A stretch of DNA of 64,000 bases from Alphaproteobacteria bacterium (GTDB lineage: Bacteria > Pseudomonadota > Alphaproteobacteria > Micropepsales > Micropepsaceae): contig JAHFQC010000007.1 in NCBI GenBank assembly GCA_023259375.1, positions 1 to 64,000 of the forward strand, read 5' to 3'. Shown here in pieces: positions 8,874 to 17,845 of this stretch. Each line of letters begins with the position of its first letter. The stretch's first letter is position 1. The notes beneath the pieces are model-generated. The model was not told the origin of the DNA. It ran no database searches and worked only from the letters and a program-made list of their open reading frames with translations. Made by a program: the position numbers and the translations under genes.

Positions 8874-10214
8874 TTATTTTGCGGGCGCCTTGTGGAAATC
8901 GATATCGGAGTCGGCAACGAGGTAAACGAGGCTGGCCCAGACGGCGACGTTCTGCTTCAGCCCATCCGGATCGACCACCGCCAGCGTATCGTCGGCCGAG
9001 TGATGATAATCGAAATAGCGCGAGGCATCTTCCGACACCGCCAGGATCGGCACGCCCGCTTCCTGCAAGCCGGCGATATCGGAGCCGCCATGATGCGGCG
9101 GTTCGGGCGACACGATGGTCTTGAGCGGCGCCATCACTTCATCGAGGCCCGGCATGCCTTGCGGCAGCGCAACCTTGTAGGCGTGATCGGCACCGAGATC
9201 GCTTTCGCCGGCGATGACGATGTGCTCGCCCGCGTGGGCCTTGGCATAGGCTTCCGACGAACCGCCGTTCTCTTCCGACCCCCACCACACCACGCGAATG
9301 GTGCGGCGCGGATGAGCCGGCAGATCGCCGATCAGCTTGGCGGCCGCGGTGGTGATGGCGAGGCCGGCCGCATCATCGATCGCGCCTGTGCCCGGATCCC
9401 AGGAATCGAGATGACCGCCGATGACGACGATTTCGTCCGGCTTTTCGCGGCCCTTGATCTCGCCGGAAACATCGAACGCCACCGCCTTTTGATCGACGGT
9501 GGACTGCAGCTTCAGCCGTATACGGACGGTCTCGTGACGGGCCAGCGCGGCCACCATGTCAGCATCGGGCACGCCGAGCGCGGCGCACGGAATGTGCGGC
9601 CCAGGCCCGCCGGTCCAGCCGGTGTGGGGCGAACGGTTGGTGCTGGTCGAAATCGAACGCACGAGGTACGCGACCGCGCCGCGCTTGGCCGCTTCACTAT
9701 CGCCGTTGCGCGCTTCCACTGCGGAACCATAGCCGGTGCCGTCCTGGGTGCGGGTCATCGGCTGATTGACCAGCACGATCTTGCCGGTCAGCGATCCCGG
9801 CGGCTGCGCCAGCATCTCGGCATAAGAGCCGAACACCACCACCGGCGCCTCGATGCCGCCTTTCGGCGTCGGCACGGAAAAGCCGAGCCCGAGCATTGCG
9901 AGTTTCTGCGGATGGGCGCCCACGATCTCGGCGGATTCGGCGCCGCGGATCCAAGCGGGCTCGGGGAAGGTCTCGACATGCACATTGGTGAAACCGAGCG
10001 CTTTCAGCTTGGCGACAGCCCAATCGCGCGAGCGAGCGTAGGATGCACTGCCGATCGGACGCGGCCCCACCTCGCTGGTCAGCGTTTCGACGATGTTCCA
10101 GGCCGTCGTGTCGGTCAGCGCCTTGTCGCGGAGTTGCGCGGCGGTTTCGACCGAACCGGCAAACGACGGCATTGCCAGCGCGGCAACGGCGAGAACGGCG
10201 AATTTCCTGAACAT
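8874..10214 (-). CDS. Exported M28-family zinc peptidase
   Basis: A 446-residue secreted metallopeptidase. The start at ATG 10214 gives an ideal signal peptide (MFRKFAVLAVAALAMPSFAG); the track ORF extends 113 codons into non-coding repeat DNA. A PA-like insert lies around residues 110-230 (GKIVLVNQPM). The M28 catalytic domain follows, with expected zinc and catalytic residues in GGHLDSWDPGTGAIDDAAG (His, Asp), WGSEENGG (Glu) and FDYHHSADDTLA (His). Family members release N-terminal residues or cleave dipeptides in the periplasm or outside the cell. It is monocistronic as far as seen. Confidence 0.88.
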   Translation of the reverse strand: MFRKFAVLAVAALAMPSFAGSVETAAQLRDKALTDTTAWNIVETLTSEVGPRPIGSASYARSRDWAVAKLKALGFTNVHVETFPEPAWIRGAESAEIVGAHPQKLAMLGLGFSVPTPKGGIEAPVVVFGSYAEMLAQPPGSLTGKIVLVNQPMTRTQDGTGYGSAVEARNGDSEAAKRGAVAYLVRSISTSTNRSPHTGWTGGPGPHIPCAALGVPDADMVAALARHETVRIRLKLQSTVDQKAVAFDVSGEIKGREKPDEIVVIGGHLDSWDPGTGAIDDAAGLAITTAAAKLIGDLPAHPRRTIRVVWWGSEENGGSSEAYAKAHAGEHIVIAGESDLGADHAYKVALPQGMPGLDEVMAPLKTIVSPEPPHHGGSDIAGLQEAGVPILAVSEDASRYFDYHHSADDTLAVVDPDGLKQNVAVWASLVYLVADSDIDFHKAPAK

Positions 10215-10345
10215 CGGCGGCACTTTCTCTTGATTACACCGCCAGGATCGCGTGCAAGCGCGCGCACGTCGATACCACAAATGACGCAGTCGCTCTTTTT
10301 TTTGCCCCCGCGAGCGACGCGATTTCTCCACCAACATATAGATCG

Positions 10346-10428
10346 CGGGGAAGTGGCGCGTACGCGCCGAAGGGGGCTCGCGCGAAAGTGAATAAGCCCC
10401 CTTTGCCCTAACGGGCACTTCCCCCACG
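10346..10428. repeat. Nested inverted-repeat element (RIME/MITE-like)
   Basis: Two arms are near reverse complements: CGGGGAAGTGGCGCGTACGC..GAAGGGGGCT (10346-10378) and AGCCCCCTTT..GGGCACTTCCCCCACG (10395-10428). Each arm has its own small palindrome (GGCGCGTACGCGCC; GCCCTAACGGGC). A large cruciform with two side hairpins results, resembling the intergenic mosaic elements of Rhizobiales. It lies between the M28 peptidase and the ilvC terminator and carries no gene. Confidence 0.65.
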
Positions 10429-10481
10429 GTCTTCGTGCAGATGCTGAAATTTGTGCGCCCGCGGGGGCAGAAAAATGCAAC

Positions 10482-10510
10482 AAAAAAGGCGGCGCCGCAG
10501 CACCGCCTTT
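10482..10510 (-). terminator. Rho-independent terminator of the ilv operon
   Basis: On the minus strand AAAGGCGGTGCTGCGGCGCCGCCTTTTTTG forms a GC-rich stem followed by six T residues. It lies 44 nt past the ilvC stop, with a REP palindrome between. Confidence 0.85.
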
Positions 10511-10511
10511 C

Positions 10512-10541
10512 CTGGATGGCCGGGTCAAGCCCGGCCATGAC
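10512..10541. repeat. Single REP-like palindrome
   Basis: One copy of the GGATGGCCGGG..CCCGGCCATGAC unit, identical over its core to the copies at 6604 and 16408, located between the ilvC stop codon and its terminator, so it is transcribed as part of the ilvC 3' UTR. Confidence 0.8.
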
Positions 10542-10553
10542 GCATGAAAGCAA

Positions 10554-11582
<1,029 letters not shown>

Positions 11583-11694
11583 TTAGTAAGGCTCCTGTTT
11601 TCGATCCAGAGACGTAGCGGCCTGCCAAATGGCCAAGTCCCGTCTACGCCTTCAGCTTTGCCGCGGCAAGCAAGCCCGGCCCAGCCGAATAGGG

Positions 11695-12204
11695 TTACAT
11701 CGGGTCCGGACCGCGGCTGATCGCGGCCACGCCGGTGCGGGAAATCTCAACCAGACCAAGCGGCTGCATCAGATCAACGAACTGGTTGATCTTCTCCGGG
11801 CTGCCGGTGATCTCGAATACGAAACTGGTGTGGGTGGTGTCGACGGGGCGGGCGCGGAAAGCGTCGGCGATGCGCAAGGCTTCGACCCGCTTCTCGCCGG
11901 TTCCGGCGACTTTGACCAGCGCCATTTCGCGCGCAATGGAAGGCTTGTCCACCGTCCAGTCGACGACGCGGTGCACCGGGACCACGCGGCCGATCTGGGC
12001 ACGGATTTGCTCGAGGATTTCCGGTGTCCCCGAGGTCACGATGGTAATTCGCGAGGTGTGTTGGCTGGGATCGATCTCGGCCACCGTCAGGCTTTCGATG
12101 TTGTAGCCGCGGCCCGAGAACAGGCCGACGATGCGGGCGAGCACGCCGGCTTCGTTGTCGACCAGGATGGCGAAGGTGTGTCGTTCGATTCGGGAGGTAT
12201 TCAT
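11695..12204 (-). CDS. ilvN: Acetohydroxyacid synthase small (regulatory) subunit
   Basis: The 169-residue regulatory subunit activates IlvB and binds valine for feedback inhibition. The N-terminal ACT domain is plain (HTFAILVDNEAGVLARIVGLFSGRGYNIESLTV), followed by the ALS_ss_C domain with REMALVKV and the closing INQFVDLMQPLGLVEISRTGVAA. I start at ATG 12204 with GAGG six nt upstream, rather than the GTG of the track ORF. The ATG overlaps the stop of the DUF6881 gene by four bases (ATGA), so translation of the two is coupled. Also called ilvH in some genomes. Confidence 0.95.
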   Translation of the reverse strand: MNTSRIERHTFAILVDNEAGVLARIVGLFSGRGYNIESLTVAEIDPSQHTSRITIVTSGTPEILEQIRAQIGRVVPVHRVVDWTVDKPSIAREMALVKVAGTGEKRVEALRIADAFRARPVDTTHTSFVFEITGSPEKINQFVDLMQPLGLVEISRTGVAAISRGPDPM

Positions 12205-12473
12205 CTGCGCCTCAACCACATTTTCTGAAAATCTTCCGCCGGAATTTCCTTGGCCTGGTATTCCGGCATCGTCTCGAGTTCCTTGAGCGACGGGACCTTC
12301 ATATCGCTCAGCACCGTGCCGCCCGCGTTCTCCGACGCATCGGCGAAGCCTTTGCGGCCGTCGGCGTAAACCTCGACCTTGCGGGTCTCGTAGCGGTCGC
12401 CATCGAGCTCACTGTAGATGTGAACCGGCGCGCCCGGGTCCTTGTGGACCCATTTGACGTAGAGGTACCGCAT
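12201..12473 (-). CDS. DUF6881-type small protein coupled between ilvB and ilvN
   Basis: A 90-residue protein hidden as the tail of a larger shadow ORF in the track. It begins MRYLYVKWVHKDPGAPVHIYSELD and continues RYETRKVEVYADGRKGFA and VPSLKELETMPEYQAKEIPAEDFQKMW. This pattern (MRYLxVxWxHxxxxxPxxxYSELDxxRxExRKVExxxDGR) matches DUF6881 as I know it. No function is established. The ATG overlaps the ilvB stop (TGATG) and its own stop overlaps the ilvN start (ATGA), so it is placed for translational coupling to both synthase subunits. Family members usually occur as stand-alone or toxin/immunity-context genes, so this location is odd. Confidence 0.85.
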   Translation of the reverse strand: MRYLYVKWVHKDPGAPVHIYSELDGDRYETRKVEVYADGRKGFADASENAGGTVLSDMKVPSLKELETMPEYQAKEIPAEDFQKMWLRRR

Positions 12474-14242
12474 CACACCAGCATCTTTCCGGCGTCGCTG
12501 ACCTCGGTCGCCTCTTCGTCCGCGTCGGACAGGATCATTTCGTTGTGCGCCGCGCCCGAGGGGATCATCGGATAGCAGTTCTCCATCTGGTCGACGACGC
12601 AGTCGAACAGCACCGGCCTCGGGCAATCGATCATCTTCTGGATCGCCGCATCGAGTTCTTCCGGCTTCTCGCAACGGATGCCGACGCAGCCGAACGCTTC
12701 CGCCATCTTGACGAAATCGGGGATGGCTTCGCAGTAGGAGTGCGAATAGCGCCCGCCGTGCATCAGCTGCTGCCACTGGCGCACCATGCCGAGATACTTG
12801 TTGTTCAAGATGAAGATCTTGATCGGCAGGTTGCTCTGCACCGCGGTGGACATTTCCTGCAAGGTCATCTGCACGCTGCCTTCGCCGGCAATGTCGATGA
12901 CGAGGCTGTCGCGATGGGCGAGCTGGACGCCGAGCGCGGCCGGAATGCCGTAACCCATGGTGCCGAGGCCGCCCGAGGTCATCCAGCGGTTGGGCTGTTC
13001 GAACTTGTAGCGCTGCGCCGCCCACATCTGATGCTGGCCGACTTCGGTCGTGATGTAGGTGTCGCGGTCCTTGGTCAGCTGGTAGAGCCGGTCGATGGCG
13101 TATTGCGGTTTGATGCCGTGGCCGTTCTGCTTGTAGGCGAGGCAGTTCTTGGCGCGCCAACGGTCGATCTGCCCCCACCATTCGGCGAGCGCCTTCTTGT
13201 CGGCTTTGTATTCCTTCTGCTTCCAGACCTTGATCATGGCTTTGATCGCCTGGCCGGCGTCGGCGATGATCGGCAGATCGACGCGGATGTTCTTGTTGAT
13301 CTGCGACGGGTCGATATCGACATGGATCTTCTTCGAGCCCGGCGAGAAGGCGTCGATGCGCCCCGTCACGCGGTCGTCGAAGCGCACGCCGAGGCCGATC
13401 ATCACGTCGCAATCGTGCATCGCGTTGTTGGCTTCGTAGGTGCCGTGCATGCCGAGCATGCCGAGCCACTTCTCGCCGGAGGCGGGATAAGCGCCGAGGC
13501 CCATCAGCGTCGAGGTCACCGGGAAGCCGGTCAGTTCGACCAGCTCGCGCAAATGTTCGCTTGCCGCCGGACCCGCATTGATGATGCCGCCGCCGGTGTA
13601 GAAGATCGGCTTCTTGGCCGCCGCCATCAGCGCCACAGCCTGGCTGATCGCATCCATGTCGGCCTCGAACGGCGGCTTGTAGGTGCGGTGGCTGACGCTG
13701 TCGGGCTCGACGTAGAAGCCCTTCTTGAACTGGATGTCCTTCGGGATGTCGATCACCACCGGACCGGGACGGCCCGTGGTCGCGATCTGGAAGGCCTCGT
13801 GCAGGACGCGCGGCAGGTCGGCGATGTCCTTCACCAGCCAGTTATGCTTGGTGCACGGCCGGGTGATGCCGACGGTATCGCATTCCTGGAACGCGTCGGT
13901 GCCGATCAGATGGGTCGCGACCTGGCCGGAGAGAACCACGATCGGGATCGAGTCGAGCAAGGCATCGGCAAGGCCGGTCACGGCATTGGTGGCGCCGGGG
14001 CCGGAGGTCACCAGGGCGACGCCGCATTTCCCGGTCGAACGGGCATAGCCCTCGGCGGCGTGCACGGCGCCCTGCTCATGACGGACGAGAACGTGGACAA
14101 GTTCGTTGGCGGCAGCAAACAGCGCATCGTAAATCGGCAGTACGGCACCGCCGGGATAGCCGAATAGATGCTCGACGCCATGGTCCTTAAGCGCCTGGAT
14201 CACCATTTCGGCGCCAGTCATTTCTTTTATCGAGGGGATCAT
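12473..14242 (-). CDS. ilvB: Acetohydroxyacid synthase large (catalytic) subunit
   Basis: ThDP-dependent enzyme that condenses two pyruvates, or pyruvate and 2-oxobutyrate, in the first common step of branched-chain amino acid synthesis. Visible features: the N-terminal pyrimidine-binding region with the catalytic Glu (VHVLVRHEQGAVHAAEGYAR), a central FAD-contact domain (GLGVRFDDRVTGR) and the C-terminal ThDP/Mg motif (GEGSVQMTLQEMSTAVQSNLPIKIFILNN). ATG 14242 gives 589 residues; the track start is a GTG nine codons further out, and MTGAEM at 14221 is a third option. First gene of the operon, behind a structured leader with a terminator-like hairpin. Confidence 0.95.
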   Translation of the reverse strand: MIPSIKEMTGAEMVIQALKDHGVEHLFGYPGGAVLPIYDALFAAANELVHVLVRHEQGAVHAAEGYARSTGKCGVALVTSGPGATNAVTGLADALLDSIPIVVLSGQVATHLIGTDAFQECDTVGITRPCTKHNWLVKDIADLPRVLHEAFQIATTGRPGPVVIDIPKDIQFKKGFYVEPDSVSHRTYKPPFEADMDAISQAVALMAAAKKPIFYTGGGIINAGPAASEHLRELVELTGFPVTSTLMGLGAYPASGEKWLGMLGMHGTYEANNAMHDCDVMIGLGVRFDDRVTGRIDAFSPGSKKIHVDIDPSQINKNIRVDLPIIADAGQAIKAMIKVWKQKEYKADKKALAEWWGQIDRWRAKNCLAYKQNGHGIKPQYAIDRLYQLTKDRDTYITTEVGQHQMWAAQRYKFEQPNRWMTSGGLGTMGYGIPAALGVQLAHRDSLVIDIAGEGSVQMTLQEMSTAVQSNLPIKIFILNNKYLGMVRQWQQLMHGGRYSHSYCEAIPDFVKMAEAFGCVGIRCEKPEELDAAIQKMIDCPRPVLFDCVVDQMENCYPMIPSGAAHNEMILSDADEEATEVSDAGKMLV

Positions 14243-14304
14243 CGTCTTGTCCGTGTCTTGTCTTGCCACGTCTGGGTCGCACTAGTTTTGGTTGCGCTTG
14301 GTTT

Positions 14305-14337
14305 CGAAAAAGCGAAAGGGGCGTTGCCGCCCCTTTC
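14305..14337 (-). terminator. Terminator-like hairpin in the ilvB leader (attenuator candidate)
   Basis: On the minus strand GAAAGGGGCG-GCAA-CGCCCCTTTC, a ten-pair stem, is followed by GCTTTTTC, 63 nt before the ilvB ATG. Its location between promoter and gene suggests premature termination control of ilvB. Confidence 0.65.
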
Positions 14338-14343
14338 CCGCAT

Positions 14344-14390
14344 GAAGCCGCCCTGCCGAACGGGGTTACCCCCGACCGGAGTGCGGCTTC
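14344..14390 (-). promoter_or_regulatory. Structured element upstream of the ilvB attenuator
   Basis: GAAGCCGC and GCGGCTTC pair to close a region that contains an inner hairpin CGGGG-GTAA-CCCCG. It directly precedes the terminator-like stem, the arrangement expected of an anti-terminator or sensor domain. I do not recognise a named riboswitch class. Confidence 0.45.
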
Positions 14391-14397
14391 CTAAGTA

Positions 14398-14421
14398 CTA
14401 CTTCCGTCCAAACGAACACAT
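14398..14421 (-). CDS. Seven-codon upstream ORF in the ilvB leader
   Basis: After AAAGGA and a five-base gap, ATG TGT TCG TTT GGA CGG AAG TAG encodes MCSFGRK. The ribosome site is better than that of ilvB itself. There are no Ile, Val or Leu codons, so it is not a classical attenuation peptide; its stop lies just before the structured element. Confidence 0.4.
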   Translation of the reverse strand: MCSFGRK

Positions 14422-14443
14422 GGTAATCCTTTGCGGTGGCCGC

Positions 14444-14472
14444 AACCTATGGATCGCGCAGGAAGTCGTCAA
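14444..14472 (-). promoter_or_regulatory. Promoter of the ilvB operon
   Basis: Minus-strand TTGACG (14467-14472), a 17-nt spacer and TAGGTT (14444-14449) resemble a sigma-70 promoter. Transcription would start near 14437, 16 nt upstream of the seven-codon upstream ORF. It lies just past the end of miaA. Confidence 0.55.
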
Positions 14473-14478
14473 GCAATT

Positions 14479-15399
14479 TTAGGAGAGAATGTGTCGCACG
14501 AAGGACACAAAGTTACAGGATTCCTCCGCTTGCAGCCATGTCCAGTCTGTCATGCGGTGACGGAACCACGTCACTTGGCGCTTGGCGAACTGGCGGGTGG
14601 CGGTCACCGCCAGGGTGATGGCGTCCTCTTCCCCGAGCTCGCCCGCGGCCCAGGCGGTAAGCTGCCGTAATCCTAGGATTTTCGCAGCGGGCAGTGTGGG
14701 GTCGAGACCGGACAGCACCGCCGCCTCGGCACGGGCGCCCTCCTCCAGCATCTTCAAGAAGCGGACGCGGATGCGCTCGCGCAGGTCCTGACGTTCGAGA
14801 TCGAGCACGAAACGGGCGAGTTTCAGGCCGTGCAGCACCGGCGTCCCGGCTTCCCGCTGCCAGCTCACCAGCGGCCGGCCGGTCGATTCGAACACCTCCC
14901 AGGCGCGCCAAACCCGCTGCGGATCGGAGGGGCGCAAGCCCGCTGCGGTCAGCGGATCTCGGGCCATCAGCTCGGCGTGAAGACCGGCAACGCCCAGGCT
15001 TTCCAGCCGGACCCGCGCCGCTTCGCGGATATCGCCCGGCACCGAGGGAATGGCGGCGAGGCCGTCGGTCAGGGCAGCGAAATAAAGGCCGGTCCCGCCG
15101 ACGAAAATCGGCAGCCGGTTTTGCGCCCGTGCTTCGGCCAGCGCGGCGGTGGCATCGATCTGATAGCGCCCGACCGAATAGCGTTCGGCGGCGCCGACAT
15201 GGCCATAAAGAAGGTGCGGTGCGCGCGCGGTATCGGCCTCGGACGGCCGCGCCGACAGGATGCGCACCTCGCGATAAACCTGCATGGAATCGGCATTGAT
15301 GACGGTGCCGCCGACTTCCTCGGCCAGCGCCAGCGCGGCCGCCGACTTGCCGCTGGCGGTCGGGCCTGCAATAAGCACGGCGTCATACGAGGCACTCAA
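14479..15399 (-). CDS. miaA: tRNA dimethylallyltransferase
   Basis: Transfers a dimethylallyl group to A37 of tRNAs reading UNN codons. The 306-residue protein begins MSASYDAVLIAGPTASGKSAAALALAEE with the P-loop GPTASGKS, followed by NADSMQVYREV, FVGGTGLYFAALTDG and the tRNA-contact region KRQVTWFRHR. The start codon is TTG at 15399: no in-frame ATG exists between the upstream TAA and the P-loop, and GGGAGA precedes the TTG. It is divergent from serB, and the two start codons share a base, so each gene's 5' signals lie in the other's coding sequence. Confidence 0.93.
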   Translation of the reverse strand: MSASYDAVLIAGPTASGKSAAALALAEEVGGTVINADSMQVYREVRILSARPSEADTARAPHLLYGHVGAAERYSVGRYQIDATAALAEARAQNRLPIFVGGTGLYFAALTDGLAAIPSVPGDIREAARVRLESLGVAGLHAELMARDPLTAAGLRPSDPQRVWRAWEVFESTGRPLVSWQREAGTPVLHGLKLARFVLDLERQDLRERIRVRFLKMLEEGARAEAAVLSGLDPTLPAAKILGLRQLTAWAAGELGEEDAITLAVTATRQFAKRQVTWFRHRMTDWTWLQAEESCNFVSFVRHILS

Positions 15400-16325
15400 T
15401 GCGATTCTCCCATATCCTGAACGTTATTGCACAGGATGCCGGGCGGTTGGCAGCGCGCTTGCGTTCGTTCGGCGAAGTCGCCTGGCTGGCGGAGGGCCGC
15501 GCCTTCGATGTCGGCTTCGACGGCGACCCCGCAGCGGTCAAGAATGCGGCACGGGCAGCGGCGGGCGATCTCGCGACCGAACTCAAGGCCGACATCAATG
15601 TCGTGGCCACGGCGGGGCGGCGCAAGAAACTCCTCGTTTCCGACATGGAATCGACCATCGTCAGTTGCGAATGCCTCGACGAACTGGCCGCCATTGCCGG
15701 CATCGGACCGAAGATCGCCGCCATCACCGAACGCGCCATGCGGGGCGAAATCGCCTTCGAAGGCGCCTTGCGCGAGCGCGTCGCGCTGCTCAAGGGTATG
15801 CCGGTTGCGGCGCTGGAAAAGGTCTACAAGGAAAAGGTGCTGTTGATCGGCGGCGCCCGCGAACTCGTCGCCACTATGAAGGCGAACGGCGCCACGACGC
15901 TGCTGGTCTCCGGTGGCTTCACCTATTTCACCAGCCGGGTGAAGGACGCGGCGGGTTTCGACGGCCATCAGTCCAACACCCTGCACGATGACGGCAAGGT
16001 GCTGACCGGCACGGTCGGCGAACCGATCTTGGGCCGCGAAGCCAAGCTCGACGCCTTGAAGCGCGCCCTCACCGAACGCGAATTCGCACCGGCCGCCGCG
16101 ATTGCCATCGGCGACGGGGCCAACGATCTCGCCATGATCAAGTATGCCGGCGAGAACGGCGGCCTCGGCATCGCCTTCCACGCCAAGCCGCTGGTCGCGG
16201 AAGCGGCGGAAATCGCCATCACGCATAACGATCTGAAGGCGGTGCTCTATCTGCAGGGCTATTGCGAAGGCGAAATCGTCACCCCGCCGCCGCCCAAGCC
16301 GGCAAAGCCGGTGTATCGGCTGTAG
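15399..16325 (+). CDS. serB: Phosphoserine phosphatase
   Basis: HAD-superfamily phosphatase for the last step of serine synthesis. The 308-residue protein has a short variable N-terminal domain and the HAD core: motif I SDMESTIVSCECLDELA, motif II LLVSGGFTYFTSRV, Lys-containing GREAKLDALK and motif III GDGANDLAMIKYAG. Motif I reads DMEST, not the usual DMDST, so the second Asp (general acid/base position) is Glu here. The rest of the family signature is intact, including RAMRGEIAFEGALRERVALLKG, so activity is likely but should be checked. The C-terminus has an added proline-rich tail. Confidence 0.92.
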   Translation: MRFSHILNVIAQDAGRLAARLRSFGEVAWLAEGRAFDVGFDGDPAAVKNAARAAAGDLATELKADINVVATAGRRKKLLVSDMESTIVSCECLDELAAIAGIGPKIAAITERAMRGEIAFEGALRERVALLKGMPVAALEKVYKEKVLLIGGARELVATMKANGATTLLVSGGFTYFTSRVKDAAGFDGHQSNTLHDDGKVLTGTVGEPILGREAKLDALKRALTEREFAPAAAIAIGDGANDLAMIKYAGENGGLGIAFHAKPLVAEAAEIAITHNDLKAVLYLQGYCEGEIVTPPPPKPAKPVYRL

Positions 16326-16341
16326 GCAACCTCACCCTGTC

Positions 16342-16436
16342 GTCATGGCCGGCCTCCGAGCCGACCATCCAGGACGGTCGAGTTCTGCAAGATCGTGCGG
16401 CGTTAAATGGATGGCCGGGTCAAGCCCGGCCATGAC
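16342..16436. repeat. Second inverted pair of REP-like palindromes
   Basis: A degenerate copy GTCATGGCCGGC..ATCC (16342-16372) faces an intact copy GGATGGCCGGG..CCCGGCCATGAC (to 16436). Span (95 bp) and arrangement match the 99-bp doublet at 6535. It occupies the gap between the converging serB and degP genes, consistent with a shared 3' end hairpin. Confidence 0.78.
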
Positions 16437-16444
16437 GAGGTGGG

Positions 16445-17845
16445 CTAGAACCGCAGCGCCACGTATTGCAGCGAACCGGCGCGGCTGACCAGCAGCACCT
16501 CGATGTGACGGCCGGCCTTGAGGTCGGCGGCGATACGCTGCTGGATGTCGTTCGGAGTCTTCACCAACTGGTCCTGCACCGCCACGATGACGTCGCCGGC
16601 ATGCATGTTCTTTTCGTAGGCGGCGCTATCGGGATCGACGTCGGTCACCACCACGCCGGAAACCTCGCCGGGCAGCCGGAACTGGTTGCGCACGGCGGCA
16701 TTCATCGGCGCCAGGCCGAGGCCGAGCTGCGAGGTCTTGCGCTTGGGCGGTGCCGCTTTTTGCGGCTTGGGCGGATCGGCGAGGCGCTGCACCGTCAGGC
16801 GCGTGTTCAGGCGCTGCTTCTTGCGCAGCACTTCGACGTTCACGGTCTTGCCGATCGGGGTCGCGGCGGCGGCGCGGGAAAGTTCACGGGCGTCGGGAAT
16901 GCGCTTGCCGTCGAAACCGACGATCACGTCGCCGGTGCGGATGCCGGCCTTCGCCGCCGGACCGTTGGGCGTCACGTTGCCGACCAGCGCCCCCATCGGG
17001 CCGGGCAGACCGAGGCCTTCGGCGATGTCCGGCGTTACCGGCTGAATGTTCACACCAACCCAGCCGCGGCGAACCTGTCCGAAGGCGCGCAACTGACCCA
17101 GAATATCCCGCGCCAGATTGGCCGGAATGGCAAAGCCGATGCCGACCGAGCCGCCCGACGGCGAATAGATCGCCGAATTGATGCCGACCACCGAGCCGGA
17201 CATGTCAAACAGCGGCCCGCCGGAATTGCCGCGGTTGATCGGCGCGTCGGTCTGCAGGAACTCGTCATAAGGACCGGCGTCGATATTGCGGTTGCGCGCC
17301 GAGACGATACCGGCCGTCACCGTCGAGCCGAGGCCGAACGGGTTGCCGATCGCGATCACCCAGTCGCCGATGCGGGCTTTGTCGGAATCGCCGAAATGGG
17401 CGGCCGGCAGCGGGTGGCGCGGATTGATCTTGAGCAGGGCGAGATCGGTCTTGTCGTCCCGGCCGACCAGTTTGGCCGGCAGCGAAGTGCCGTCATTGAG
17501 GGTGACGGTGATCTGGTCGGCGTCCTCGATGACATGATTGTTGGTGACGATCAGTCCGCTCGGATCGATGACAAAGCCGGAACCCAGCGAGGAGACATGG
17601 CGCGGCAGGTTCGAGCGCGGTCCGAACCACTTCTTGATCAGGTCCTCGACCGGCGAGCCGGGCGGCACGTCGGGAATGAGATTGCGCTGGCTCGGCTTCA
17701 GCGTCTGGCTGGTCGAGATGTTGACGACGGTCGGCAACAGATGCGCCGACAAGTCGGCGAAACTGTCCGGCGCCGGCCGCGCGAGTGCCGGGACCATCAA
17801 GAAAACAGCGCTAAATGCGGCAACAACCGAACTACGCCAAGACAT
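16445..17845 (-). CDS. degP: DegP/HtrA-type periplasmic serine protease
   Basis: A 466-residue exported chaperone-protease that degrades misfolded envelope proteins. A signal peptide (MSWRSSVVAAFSAVFLMVPALA) is followed by the trypsin-like domain with His in TNNHVIEDAD, Asp in KTDLALLKI and Ser in RGNSGGPLF. Two PDZ domains follow (about residues 255-345 and 370-460), giving the Do subfamily layout. It lies downstream of hflK-hflC on the same strand, as in many Proteobacteria, but here a sulfoxide reductase gene intervenes. Confidence 0.93.
   Translation of the reverse strand: MSWRSSVVAAFSAVFLMVPALARPAPDSFADLSAHLLPTVVNISTSQTLKPSQRNLIPDVPPGSPVEDLIKKWFGPRSNLPRHVSSLGSGFVIDPSGLIVTNNHVIEDADQITVTLNDGTSLPAKLVGRDDKTDLALLKINPRHPLPAAHFGDSDKARIGDWVIAIGNPFGLGSTVTAGIVSARNRNIDAGPYDEFLQTDAPINRGNSGGPLFDMSGSVVGINSAIYSPSGGSVGIGFAIPANLARDILGQLRAFGQVRRGWVGVNIQPVTPDIAEGLGLPGPMGALVGNVTPNGPAAKAGIRTGDVIVGFDGKRIPDARELSRAAAATPIGKTVNVEVLRKKQRLNTRLTVQRLADPPKPQKAAPPKRKTSQLGLGLAPMNAAVRNQFRLPGEVSGVVVTDVDPDSAAYEKNMHAGDVIVAVQDQLVKTPNDIQQRIAADLKAGRHIEVLLVSRAGSLQYVALRF

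Noticed and set aside
8652-10391. 579-residue plus-strand ORF
   Set aside because: Antisense to the M28 peptidase and the repeat region; no recognisable motif, composition typical of a GC-rich shadow.
12545-14167. 540-residue plus-strand ORF opposite ilvB
   Set aside because: Third-position GC makes long antisense frames in this genome; ilvB has all ThDP motifs.
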